From positions 14,432,030 through 14,496,029 of the forward strand of contig OZ038320.1 in assembly GCA_964035795.1 (NCBI GenBank): 64,000 nucleotides of DNA, read 5' to 3'. Source of the DNA: Pterobdella sp. o SKG-2022. Lineage: Eukaryota > Annelida > Clitellata > Hirudinida > Piscicolidae. Below the pieces are notes generated by a model. That model was not told where the DNA came from and made no database searches. It saw nothing but the letters and a program-made list of their open reading frames with translations. Of the stretch, positions 1 through 11,300 are shown piece after piece (positions within the stretch are counted from its first letter, which is position 1; the number at the start of each line of letters is the position of its first letter). The translations under genes and the position numbers were made by a program.

Positions 1-670
1 TGAGTTTAGAAAAAGAGAGAGATGAAGTGATGAGATGATGGTCAGAAAAACAGGTTGTTGTAACAGATATTGTTTGCTCTATCTTTTAGTGTTTTTTTGA
101 AATGAGAAGGTCAAGTATATGACCTTTTTCATGTGTTGAGATTTTTCTGTGACAGCCTTTCATCAATGCTCAGCTTGTGAAAAAAATCAGATGCATTAAA
201 ATCACCACAGATGATAATGTTGGTATATTCTTTCATCTGGATGTCAATGAGTTGGCTGAAATCTTCAATAAAAGTGTTTAATGAAGAACTAGGTGGTCTG
301 TATATTATTAGGATGTGGAGTGGTTTTATGGTGTTGGATAGCTTCATAATCAAGTATTCTATTGAAGATGTTGAATAGGACTTAACCTTGATGCACTTGT
401 AATTATTTTAATGTATAAAAGTAATCCCTCCACCTCTTTTATCTTCATAGCTAACTCTATGCTGATGAATGGCAAAGAATCCTTGAGGTGCTATGTCTGC
501 TTTGATTGCTACTGGTACATCCGATTTCATTCATGTTTCAGTGAGGGCAAACATGTCAAGACATCTATCATTGATAGTCCTTTGAATCAAAGCAGCTTTA
601 TGTACTGCCGATCTGGTGTTGAGCACTCCAAACTTGATTGGCTTGATCTTGTTATGTTTGTTTGAACCAG
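1..670 (-). mobile_element. LINE fragment: APE endonuclease domain, degenerate, runs off window start
   Basis: Read on the minus strand, this stretch encodes the first part of an apurinic-like endonuclease of a non-LTR retrotransposon. The N-terminal block (LNTRSA ... DMFALTET) lies near 640-520, a RGGGI block near 430, the IYRPPSSS ... IICGDFNA block near 310-190, and an SDHH block near 40-20. A TGA replaces the Trp usually found after LTET, a stop breaks the frame near 412 and another shift is needed near 130, so the copy is dead. No RT domain is visible inside the window; it would lie before base 1. The family is not assigned. Confidence 0.8.
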
Positions 671-814
671 GTCTCCAGATTTTATTTCTGAAAAGTTGGT
701 CTCTGACTGACTTTTTTATACAAATATTTTTAATATGAAACTGTAACTAATAAAAACAGAAAAACTAAAATCTTTGAAAAAATTTCGACAATTTTCAACA
801 AAATTCGACACGAG

Positions 815-1040
815 TTATCAACACGATATGCACAGCATAAACATGAGCGATAATGAAAGAAGGGCAGTTAGAACACACGTATTATAAACTTTGACCTTCG
901 TTGTTTCAGAAATACCATAGCGACTCCAAAGACGCTTATATAATTTGCCAAATGCGTAGCTGGCTTTACCTGTCCTTGAACACACTTCAGCATCAAGGGA
1001 GTTACTGCAATTGTGAGTACTGCCCAGATAAACAAACTTT
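815..1040 (-). mobile_element. LINE fragment: C-terminal RT-associated region
   Basis: The minus strand reads FVYLGST, then SLDAEVCSRTGKASYAFGKL, then RLWSRYGIS and TKVKVYNTCVLTALL. This is the conserved block that follows the reverse transcriptase domain in many RTE/CR1-like elements. The expected YGSETW is not preserved and a stop follows. Because this C-terminal block lies upstream (in minus-strand order) of the endonuclease fragment at 670-1, it comes from a separate insertion. Confidence 0.7.
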
Positions 1041-3245
1041 GGAACGACTGGAAGTTTTTTTGTATGTATAGAACTTCACAAAAAAAAGTGATGTTATTTT
1101 TTTTTAATTAGCAAAAAATCGATTCATGAAGTCTCTTAAAAATTATATATGTTTATATTGTTTAGTTCATACCTTTTCCACTTAAAATAAACTAGTTTTG
1201 GATTCACCAATAAACTTACGTTTCACATAGTTTTTACTTTTTTTTCAAAATTGTTTGTTACTTTGAACATTATAGTTATTTTTTTTTGATGAAATAAAAA
1301 AATTCAATTGAGGCAAGTGATTCATTTTTGCAGTTTCTTATCTAGTCAATAAGTCTTTCAAAACATCGTAAACTATACAAAAATCCTTAAAATAAAATAT
1401 CTTTCATGTACTTTTACACGCTATTTTGTTTCTTTCACAAATCATTCAAGACAATTAGTTTTTTGTTTATATTTCAGAATTTTTTTGCAGAAATACTGCA
1501 TCCTTATCATCACTTGTTTTCACATAAAGCGCACAAGAACTACAAGGTATATACAAATTGTGCATAACAACATATATGTAAATAGCATTCAATTAGCTTG
1601 AATGTAGTTTTGAAGAGATAATTATCAATATATTCAACGAAAAAATGTTTACCAACTTAAAAGTTAAACATCATCATTCTTCATAAAAATCATTTTAGTA
1701 TGCCATTCATCAAAACAAAAAACGAATGTCTTTGATAAAACATAATGATACATACAAAGAACATTCTACACATGTTTGCCAGTGTGTACGCATGCAGATA
1801 TACGAATATTTAAAGGTGATGTGCTTCTGTAACAATAACATTTGAAATAGAATTACGATGAAGTTTTGTTTATATAGCAGATATAATACAGCATTGTTTA
1901 CACGGTGAATTAAATTAACAAGTCTTTCTAAAAACAGTCTGGTTATTATAATGATCGACTGCATTTGATCCACGCTACTTGTGGCGTTTTATATGGAATG
2001 TTAGTGAGTTGTATGCAACTCGAACATTATCACGTACAGATTTTATCTCCAAACATTCCAACCTCTACAGTTGTTCGCTTCCCACAACCGACTCGGAAAG
2101 TTTACATTTTAAATGAACGTTAATAAGAATATTTTTTAAAAATATAAAAAATTACTGATAAAATGTGTTGAAGTGAAAAAAATTTATGAAAAGTTAACAA
2201 TGTGAACTGGTCAGTATTGTATAGAGAATGTAAATAGAAGTTTAATAATAAATATAGTGAATCAAGTGTTTTTGGGTGGATCCTCTTTAACAATATGGAG
2301 TCAGTTCAATAAGGGAATAGGGGCAAGACAATGAAGAAGCTGAATGCTGTGTCGAGGTTTGGCATTTTTATTTAGGCTCATAAAACTTTTTTTTAAATTT
2401 GTCAAGTGTGAAAATGTAACGTTGATAAGGAAAAGCTTCGTATCTTAATAAACTGACTAGTGTTTTTAAATATTACTCAAAATTATTTTTTTAATTAAAA
2501 ACTTAGAATTTTATAAATTACTCTATTTTATAATTTATATAAAGAACATTTAATGCATAGAACATGAATGTTTGTGTACGAGCATGTGCTTCCATTGATT
2601 TCGCCTTAGTTTGGAACGCCAAAAATGATATTGATTTTTTGAGTATTCATAAGGAAAAATTCCCTTTTTTGAAAACATGCAGATAAGTGTGTTAATTTTG
2701 AGGAAATATTTATTATAGGCAGTAAAAATGCTATTAACTAATCAGCATCATATATATACGTACTTTGCGGGCAGTGTGTATAATTTGGAGTATACACAGG
2801 ACTAAAACATATGTATTACCTTTTCACTCAAGCTAGAATATATTTTAGTTTTATAGCGAAAATAAATTTGACTAAACTCATTCTTCAACAAACAGCATTT
2901 CCACAAGTTCAGATTCATCAGAAAACATTAAAATTATTTCTTAGAAATTTTTTTTTTATAAAGGAAGCATTTATGTCGAAAAATTTTATATAATAATGCA
3001 AAAAATAAAAATTTAGATAAACATGGGAAGCTAAAAGATTTTAAATATTCCATGGTTCAAACAAATGTATTGAACGTTCTTCACGTCTTTTTAAAAGAAT
3101 TCACTATTCTTTTAGAGGCATTGTATCTATCTTGTATTTAATAATTTTAATTTTTATTCTGAAGAATAAAAACAAAAATTCACGTTTATTTGAATAAATT
3201 TAAATATGAAACCCGCAAAGCTTGCCTAGGTGCAAAAAGCATATA
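1041..3245. other. No gene recognised
   Basis: AT-rich sequence with only short open frames of biased composition. I found no domain, splice-supported exon, tRNA or repeat with clear ends in this 2.2-kb stretch. Confidence 0.5.
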
Positions 3246-4842
3246 CAGTATAAATCAAGTCAGTGGACAACTTTAAATTTCAACATAAAGATGAAATTAA
3301 GCTACTTAAAGTTATTTAAATAATTTCAAATTTATATGTTATTAAAAACCATGAATTAAACAATTTTCAACTTCAAAAGGTTTGAAAATTTTAGATGATG
3401 ATTGGTAAAGCAATAAAAATTATAAAATTGAGATTAATGTAATTGTGGGGTCGTCATCTTTTAATCTTATTTACTCTAAATGTTTCAACGACGGGCCGTA
3501 AAATAATATACCATTTGAAAGGTATATAAATACCTTAACTGATAGTTTTGAAAAATTTTGATAATGTCTAAAAGACTTTTCTGTACTACTGAACAAAGAG
3601 CGAACATTGTTGCCTTAAGGAAAGAAGGCTACACATCCATGAAATTTCAGATAAGCTAGAAGTGAGTAAGTCAAAAGTTGATAAATTTCTGAAAGGTTAT
3701 GAAACAAAAAGCAATTTGGCTTAAAAGTCGCGCACGGGTCGTCCAAGAGTAACAACAGAGTGAAAAGATGGACATCTGAAGCGACTGAGTCTAGAAAATC
3801 GGTTTTCTACTACCAGTCAGCTGCAACAAAATATTGAAAATATTACGTCTTTTCTTCCCTCTGTCTTCACAATAAATAGGCGTTCAAATGGAGTCGGTTT
3901 AAAATGTTATAGGCCGAGAAAAAAGCCTTTAATAACACAATTTCAAAAAGTTAAAAAGCTTAAATGAGCAAAGGATCACTATAATTGGACTTGAAGACTT
4001 GAAATCAGTTATATGGTCGGATGAGTGTTCCATCAACTTCATTATACCCCCTATGAACAAATTGATAAGAAGAAGAAAAGGAGAAGAGCTTGAGCCAGCT
4101 TGTATAACCCCGACAATTCAACATGGTGGAGGCTCAGTAACGGTATAGGGATGCATGGCTTCAGCAGGAGTCGGTATTTTGGTAGTTATCGAGGGAAACT
4201 TAAATTCTTTGAAATTTATTGATAGACTTAACAATAATCTACAGAAATCAAGTTATAAAATATTTGGTAAAAATCATAAATTCATTCTACAGCAGATAAT
4301 GCTTCTTGCCATAAATCTGCAGCAACCAGGGAGTACCTTGAAAACCCTGAAATTGATGTGATGGAGTGGCACCCACAGTCCCCCGACATTAACCCTATGG
4401 AACATGTATGGGGGATCTTAAAAAATACCATTTCAAAGAGAAATCCATCTTCTAAGCATACTTTAAAACAATATTTATTAGAAGAATGGGAAAAAATCAC
4501 TCCTCTCCGATGCCAACGACTTGTAGGCAGCATGCCTGCGCGAATTGGATGTTTGATAAAAGCAAAAGGACTCTACACAAAATGATAAATAAAAAAAAAA
4601 TTTCAAAGCGCTTTTTATAACATCTGAATAAAGTGTATATTTAATGGTATTTATACAATATTTTTTAATTACCAATAAGTCTATGAATTAAATAAATTTA
4701 TTATCTCTGCTATATATTTTTAAATTATGTATAAATTATATTTTTATATTTTAGTAATTTGAATAAAATAAATTAATTAGAAATAAAATTTAAAAAAAAA
4801 ATAGTGACTTTTAGAGGTTGTCCACTGACTTGATTTATACTG
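3246..4842 (+). mobile_element. Tc1/mariner DNA transposon with 26-bp terminal inverted repeats, transposase dead
   Basis: The ends are perfect 26-bp inverted repeats (3246-3271 and 4817-4842, starting CAGTATAAATCAAGTCAG), each flanked by TA, the target duplication of this superfamily. The relic transposase starts at ATG 3564 (MSKRLFCTTEQRANIV, a helix-turn-helix start). It is broken by stops and frameshifts between about 3655 and 4150. The catalytic region is still readable: WSDEC near 4016, a DNASCH block near 4296 and NPMEHVWG near 4391. The spacing from the second Asp to the Glu is 34 residues (DD34E), so this belongs to the Tc1 branch. A trans-acting transposase could still recognise the intact ends, but this copy cannot make one. 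Confidence 0.92.
3564..4585 (+). pseudogene. Tc1-type transposase pseudogene
   Basis: This is the transposase inside the element at 3246-4842. In-frame stops occur after about 31 codons, in the linker region and near 4147, and at least two frame changes are needed to read from the N-terminal DNA-binding part to the DD34E core. The last frame reads through NPMEHVWGILKNTISKRNPS to a TGA at 4583-4585. It is about the length expected for a Tc1 transposase once the breaks are ignored. Confidence 0.9.
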
Positions 4843-5656
4843 TATATAACGCTGAGTTGCACACAGTGCAGTAACAAAGCACAGATTGAAACGTCACACT
4901 CAATTCTAATATCGTTTTAAATTAATTAGCACCAAGTTATTCAGTCACTTCATTCATCAGAATATGCGCATCGGATAAATGTATACATTCATTACATTAC
5001 TTTATTTTAACACTGATCTTTTCAGCAGTAAATCTGGCCGATTAGAAACAAGAGAGTGTCACCGTGTAACTTTTGCTGATGAATGCATTATAAATTCTGA
5101 TGATGCACTATTCGGTATCTAGTTTCTCATTTGAATATTTTTCAATAATGACTCAAATGTGAAGTGTACTAGCTGAAAGTTTTTAATAAATTTCATGCTA
5201 CCGTAGGGCAAGAAATATCAGAACAAAACAGTGGGAAACAAATAAAATCTATAATAAAGCTTAAAAAATGTGTCAGGTAGGTTAAAAAACTAATTTTCTA
5301 AATATAAACAAATATATTAATTTTCTTTTACCTTGTCTATTTTTAGTTATCTATCAATCCTTATATTTATATGTACCTGCTTATTTTTTAAAAACTTACC
5401 TTGGTCATCTATTCTTTCAAAAAAAATAAATATTTTTTTTTCGAAAATTTATTTGTGGTTGTAATTCAAAATGAGAAACTTTATAAGCCCTTTGATAGTG
5501 TCGCACTTACTGGGAATGAATTTTGAATTTTAGTTATTTCTTATATTTATTTAGAAGTATCTTTTTTATCATTATAAAAGCGAAAAAAGAGATAGAATTA
5601 ATTTAATTGTGTCAAAAACATAAAATTTATTTATGAAACTAAAAGAAATTTAGTGA
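4843..5656. other. Intergenic, no gene recognised
   Basis: AT-rich. A short ATG-TGT-CAG followed by GTAGGT at about 5269-5283 looks like a tiny first exon with a good donor. Its phase does not fit the reading frame that follows at 5657, so I do not call it. Confidence 0.4.
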
Positions 5657-7015
5657 AAATTTGCATACAGTATCGAAAGTCAAGAAAACCCTTTTACACA
5701 AGATGGTGATTTGTGCAGAACAGCAGACTTCATCATCAACAACTCCACAATTTCTAGAAAAAGAATTCGTATTTATAACCCAAACATTTCAACCTTGAAG
5801 CAACAACAACTCGTGCCTGCTTGTTCTGAGAATGCAGAAAAGGTGCAAAAAACAAAGGCACATGATCTTCAAAGCACGTGCATGCTGCCTGGACAGTTGT
5901 TGCACTTGCAACAACTTTGCCAAGAGCAAGTGAACAGCATTGAAAACACAATATGTAAAATGCCAAAAAACGAAAATAAGAAAGATAAGAATAAAGAAAC
6001 TTTTGAAAAGCCTTCTCATAAACTCTTTCTCGAATGCGATGAAAACAAAGGTGAGCCTGTTTGTGAACAGCCGTCTTCTCTCTTGTCTTCTTCTGTCCAT
6101 TCCTTTCTGTCTAGACCCGTTCCTCCTTCCTTCACCAAGCATCGATCTGACCTCATAGAATTCCTCCAATCACCACCAACTGCATCTAGATCGACCAAGA
6201 GGTCGTATTCAGATTTCACAACCCATATCACTACTTCTACATCTAATATACCAATAATGACAATTAGTTCTGCTATAGACAGTGTTAAACCAATAGGAAA
6301 AACATCTTACTTGAGTGGAAACTCTACTATGGTTCAAAACAATTCCTTCAACACTGATGATAATTTAAGCAATGATAAAGAACCCAATGAAAAAATTAAT
6401 CGACGAGACTTTATTGATAAAAGTAACATTATTGAAGATAGTGTTTCAAACAAAAAAATTTCATTGGACTTAAAAAACATTGTATCTTATAGTCCTGCAA
6501 TAATCAATGGAATCAATCAAAAGAGCAAAAATGGTTTTAAAAATGAAATAAACAATCCAAAATATGGAAAAAATGAATCTGTCGATACAACCGTCTATGC
6601 TCAAGCATCAAACAAAAGTACTTGTATAAAATCGAATGAAGAACTTTCTCCTTTTTATGACGAACCTTTTGAATTCGAGCCTTTAAAATCTCTTCTTTGT
6701 TCAAGCCTTGAAACTAACGAAAATGAATGTGGAATGACAAAACAAAATTATGTTACAAATAACCAAGACAAAAGTGAATACATTTGCAATATAGAAATGA
6801 TGCCACGGTCATCCCTACAGGCTCATAACCAAGCTGCAACACATAAAAATGATTCAAAAGAGGATATCAAGGCCAAAAAAAGTCTTCCAAAAAAAAGACT
6901 TAATCCGCACAATGCTAATTCACAAAATTTTCGAAAGTCAGAATCACAAAGAAATTTACCCAACGAAAACAACTCTATGGATAAAAAACCTCGAAAATGC
7001 TGCGTCATTCAGTAG
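5657..7015 (+). CDS. Unknown low-complexity protein ending in a CAAX prenylation box (probable last exon)
   Basis: The frame is open from 5657 (after a TGA) to a TAG at 7013-7015. The first in-frame ATG is only at 5882, so the true N-terminus probably lies in an upstream exon; an acceptor-like TTGCATACAG ends at 5670. About 450 residues are readable. They are Ser/Lys/Asn-rich and look disordered, with a Ser/Pro-rich stretch, an acidic patch (FYDEPFEFEPL) and no domain I recognise. The protein ends KKPRKCCVIQ: basic residues, a second Cys and a CVIQ CAAX box. By known rules a final Gln favours farnesylation and the neighbouring Cys could be palmitoylated, so membrane attachment is likely (inference). 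AATAAA signals follow at 7051 and 7086, supporting a real 3' end. Paralemmin-type proteins have a similar tail, but no paralemmin domain is seen. Confidence 0.6.
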   Translation, partial: KFAYSIESQENPFTQDGDLCRTADFIINNSTISRKRIRIYNPNISTLKQQQLVPACSENAEKVQKTKAHDLQSTCMLPGQLLHLQQLCQEQVNSIENTICKMPKNENKKDKNKETFEKPSHKLFLECDENKGEPVCEQPSSLLSSSVHSFLSRPVPPSFTKHRSDLIEFLQSPPTASRSTKRSYSDFTTHITTSTSNIPIMTISSAIDSVKPIGKTSYLSGNSTMVQNNSFNTDDNLSNDKEPNEKINRRDFIDKSNIIEDSVSNKKISLDLKNIVSYSPAIINGINQKSKNGFKNEINNPKYGKNESVDTTVYAQASNKSTCIKSNEELSPFYDEPFEFEPLKSLLCSSLETNENECGMTKQNYVTNNQDKSEYICNIEMMPRSSLQAHNQAATHKNDSKEDIKAKKSLPKKRLNPHNANSQNFRKSESQRNLPNENNSMDKKPRKCCVIQ

Positions 7016-7050
7016 TCTTGAAAGAGAAAAATCGCAATGTTGTGAACTTT

Positions 7051-7091
7051 AATAAATTTTAAAGGTATAATTAAATAAATTACTCAATAAA
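7051..7091 (+). promoter_or_regulatory. Poly(A) signals downstream of the CAAX-box gene
   Basis: AATAAA occurs at 7051-7056 and again at 7086-7091, 36 and 71 bases after the stop codon. In such AT-rich DNA this is only mild support. Confidence 0.45.
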
Positions 7092-7532
7092 AAACAAAAG
7101 ATAAAGTTTGAAGATTCTTAGACATTACCATTATGCATATTCCTCGTAGGAATCTAGTCCATTTTTCGTTTCGAAATTGAGTATGAAATTTTTTTTGATC
7201 CTTACTCATACATTGAAGAAACATTTGAACTTTTCTATCTGTGTTTTGAAACTTTGCCATTTTACAACATTTCGTCTTATACCAAATCGCTAAGAACAAT
7301 TAGTTGTTTTTATGTGATAAATTAATCGTTTTTTACACTATTTGTTTAAAAAAAACAATATAACAACGATCTATGAATTTGTAAGCGTATGTCTTAAAGC
7401 TCTTGCTTTTAAAAAAGCGATTGTCTTATCCACCTTTGATGCATTGTTAAAGTTTAGAAAAAGTATAAATGCGCTTTGGATAAAATTTTAGTTATAAACA
7501 ATATCAAGAATTAATTTGAATAATTCATCATT

Positions 7533-7538
7533 TTTATT
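7533..7538 (-). promoter_or_regulatory. Poly(A) signal for CXXC1
   Basis: The minus strand reads AATAAA here, about 120 bases after the CXXC1 stop codon (7658-7660). It is the nearest canonical signal I see, but the region is AT-rich. Confidence 0.45.
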
Positions 7539-7657
7539 TTGGTATAAAAATTTCAATGAAACGATATTTTAAGATACAAAAATCGGCATTAAATAAACGC
7601 AAAAACTTATTGAGTCAGTGAAATGTTAGCATACATAACTGCATCAGATGACTGGTG

Positions 7658-8228
7658 TTAGAGGGGCTCATAGGAATGGTTATTGTGTGAGGTACGATCG
7701 TCTGATAATTCTTGTTGCTTATTGGAGTGTTCTTGTTTAGTGTAGTGAAGCATCAAGGCAAGCACGTTAGCTCTGTTGGTCATCACATGCACAACCTGCC
7801 TTTCTTGCTCAAACAGATCATCCAACACCATCCACTGTGCACACAATTCATCACAGTTAATTAACAATCTACTATTGAGATTGTATTTAAAAAAATGATT
7901 TATATACAAGGCGTTTGAGCGTTTTTATTTTGCCCAGACCTAAAATAATCATACAAGATTGATCAAGCTAAGCAGTAAAATAAACAAAAAAAAAATTTAA
8001 TAATTGTTTAAAATCTTCCAACGATAACAAAATATCAGTTGGTTGATACATGGTACCAGAGTAAACTTTTATCCAGGTTATAATAGAAAAGCAGCCTTTA
8101 ATTAAAAGCGCTAAGATAGGAAAAATTGTATCTTGTACTAGAACATTTAAAAGTATTTTTTTGGAGACTAAACTAAAAAGGGTTATGTCTGTTTGATTTA
8201 ATGTAATTGAGAATGGTGCAAGTTCTAG

Positions 8229-8302
<74 letters not shown>

Positions 8303-11300
8303 CTGGCTTCAAGTGCCAATATACAAATACAACTTGCTAAAGAACCACTAAAAAAATGTTTTTCTAAAGTAAATTCAAACACAATTTTTGGCATAAAACA
8401 ATTCAATATGAAGTCTATAATACAAAAAAGAAGAGTAAAAACCTGTCTCAAGCGACCCATGTCCAACTCAGCCCTCCTCAGCTTCTCCCAGCAATGATGT
8501 TTGATGCATTTCCTTTTGGCAGTCCTGCAGAACTCTCCCGAGGTCTCAAACACATTCGAAACCAATGGACATCCACACACTTCATTTTCGGATACCTAAT
8601 CATTAGGATTAAATTTATATGCACTATGATTTCTATTAAAACCATGTTAAGCTTTCACTATTCTTCCCATGTGCCTTTGAAAAGTGAATTACTTGATGAA
8701 TAAAATATGACAGAGAAGAAATGTATTAACGTTAAAATGTGCAGACATACATTAAACACTCAAAGCTTGTAACTTACTCTTGGTTCCTTGGAGTGTTCAG
8801 GACAAATGACTTTGAGACGTTTGCAGTATGTACCTTGGGCAGCATTGTGGAAGTCACAGAACAAGGCTTCTCCTTCAATTCGAGCCTTGTACATAGATCC
8901 AAATGATGTCATGCTCTCCATCTGTTCAAAAAAAAATGTTCATTAAGCCCCTGTTGAGTTGAAGAAATAACACATGAATGAAAAATGCATATAGCCATTT
9001 TCTATAACGTGCCTCAACCAATGCCTACAAACATCCAGTCCATGAATATACTCATGCAATAGTGAGAACTGAACAATTTGAAGAACCTTGTTGAAGCACT
9101 TCTCCATGTGCTTGACAACAACTTTGTGGGGCAATTCTTGGCCACATGTGACGCAGTAGTAACTCATTTCTGTCTCATCATCGCTATCATTCTGAAAGTT
9201 ACCAGTGATCATTTTCAAATTCATTCAATTAAACTTTACTATGTTACGATGAGTTATAATTATATTCAAATATTTCAATTATTTGCATTCACAAAGCAAA
9301 TTTTGGGGAAAAAAAAAATTAAAATTTTCAAAATAAAGACCTCTTCATCAGAAGATACGATATCAACACTTTTGCAATCTCTTATCAACTCTTCTAGACT
9401 CCTTTTTTTGCCTTCCAGGTCTGACAACCTCTCCCTTGCCTCCCGCTGTTTTCTACGCAACTGCAGACATTTTAATAAAATATCTTTTAAAAAAATTGAT
9501 GTAAGATACATAATTAATAATTGAATGAGTAGTTTCAAATTTTAAAACGCCAATATTATTTACAGAAGTTTGTACTTTTTATTTCAAAGATTATTTTGAG
9601 CGTTTTTGGTTTTTAATTTTGCCTTTGCACCTCTGGTGAGAAATATTTTGCTTGTTACAAGAAAATCACAACATTTATCGTAGTATGCTATTCGTTTGTA
9701 GTAAAGAAAAAATGAAAAACATATTTGAAAATATGCATACTGTGAAAAAACACTTTAAGAATGGTTACAGTAGAAAATTTTTTAATATAAAGCTAGGTGT
9801 AGGGAGAGTGAAGAAATGAATGAAAATGTGTGGAACAATTTTGAAACTTGTATCCTTACTTTGGATTGACCAATCAACAATTTAAAAACTTGGTTAAAAT
9901 TGGAGAAATTTAAAAAGCATTGGAAAAATGCAAATAGCTTTCATAGCAAAACACTGAGACATGATTTTCATAAAACGATTCTTTTCTATATATTAGTATA
10001 TTAAGACCACACAAACTTTTCAGCAAGTTATCACTGAAGTAATCATTGAATATAATGAATAGTCACCTCTTCTAAAGTCTTTAAATTTGACTGTTGAGCG
10101 ATGCACGGAGTTGAATGCCATTCGGAAATGCGTCGAGGAAGAATTTCAAATATTCGACTGTTTGGACATTATTTTGTTCCTAACTTTATAGCATGTATTC
10201 ACTTGATAAAACTGTATAAAAATACAAAGCAATAATGAAATTGATATCATATTAAAATGTTCGAATAAATATTGTTAAACATAAATTATCAAAAGATGAA
10301 GTTGAAAGTGATAGAAAACTAAAGGACAAGGCTGCATATACTTGGTAGCAAGCTTCACTCCGCAATCATCTGAACAGTATTTAGAGTTATTTCGAGCTGC
10401 ATTGATGCATCCAGGCCCATAACATTGCCTCACATTACTTGTGTGTTTGTGATGGTGTGAGGAAAATTGGTTGCTTTGTAAATTTTGTTGGTTGCGTTTG
10501 TAAGCTTGTTGTGCTTGCAAATATTGTTGTTGTTGCTGTTGATAATATTGACTATACATTTTTGAAGAATGTGTTTTACTAGGTTTAAATGCTTTGTGGT
10601 TGATATTTTTTTTCCGTTCATAATCATCATCATAATCTTCATCTTCATAGTACCTACTGTTTTGTTTTTTTTGATGACGCTTTAACTTTTGGTGTTCTTT
10701 GTTATCTTCATCCATATCAAAATCATCATTATCTTTGAAACTTTTCTTTTCAAGTTTAGCCTCATTACTTTTGTCAACGTCATCATCAATGAACTGAAAA
10801 GATATATATCATGAAAGAATGATGAAATGCTTATAGGAAAAATAACTAATTACTTGATGATGATAAAGAATATATTGAAAAGCTTTGTCAAAATAAAAAA
10901 TTCGAATATTAGTGTTTTTATGATTCAAATTTTTGTGACTCATTATTCACAAAATAATTACTTACTTTTGCATGTTCTGTCCCATCAGAGTCCATGTCCA
11001 TCCTTGCAAATATATTGAAAAATTAAAATGATAAACATTTTATTCGCTTATCTGCATAATCAAACAAACAAGAGTCCCAAGAGAGGCAGGTCTACACGTG
11101 GTCAAGATGTGTCCTCAAAAAGACCAAATCTGTCTCAACACCCCCCATCCTCTCTCTCTTCAAGAGGAGGGTCTCAAATCAGGCCATATTTTTTATCCCT
11201 AACTTCTCAGCCATTAGACTAGACAGACCCTCATCCCAAAAAGGTGGAGGTCTACTAACCTACATCAACAACAACATAACCTACTCACAAATCCCCACTC

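Larger units (their letters stand above)
7016..7657. other. Convergent intergenic stretch between the CAAX-box gene and CXXC1
   Basis: No coding exon is seen. Poly(A) signals lie at both ends: AATAAA at 7051 (+) and its complement at 7533-7538, usable by CXXC1 on the minus strand. The two genes are tail to tail. Confidence 0.5.

Noticed and set aside
2811..2993. Short Phe/Lys/Ile-rich open frame
   Set aside because: Composition follows the AT-rich DNA; no motif or splice support.
5703..5799. ATG frame starting MVICAEQQTSSS overlapping the CAAX-box frame
   Set aside because: It stops after 31 codons in another frame; the long open frame is the one ending at 7015.
7968..8580. Tyr-Ile repeat proteins on the minus strand
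   Set aside because: Translation of the (AT)n microsatellite, extended by chance into flanks and a CXXC1 exon.
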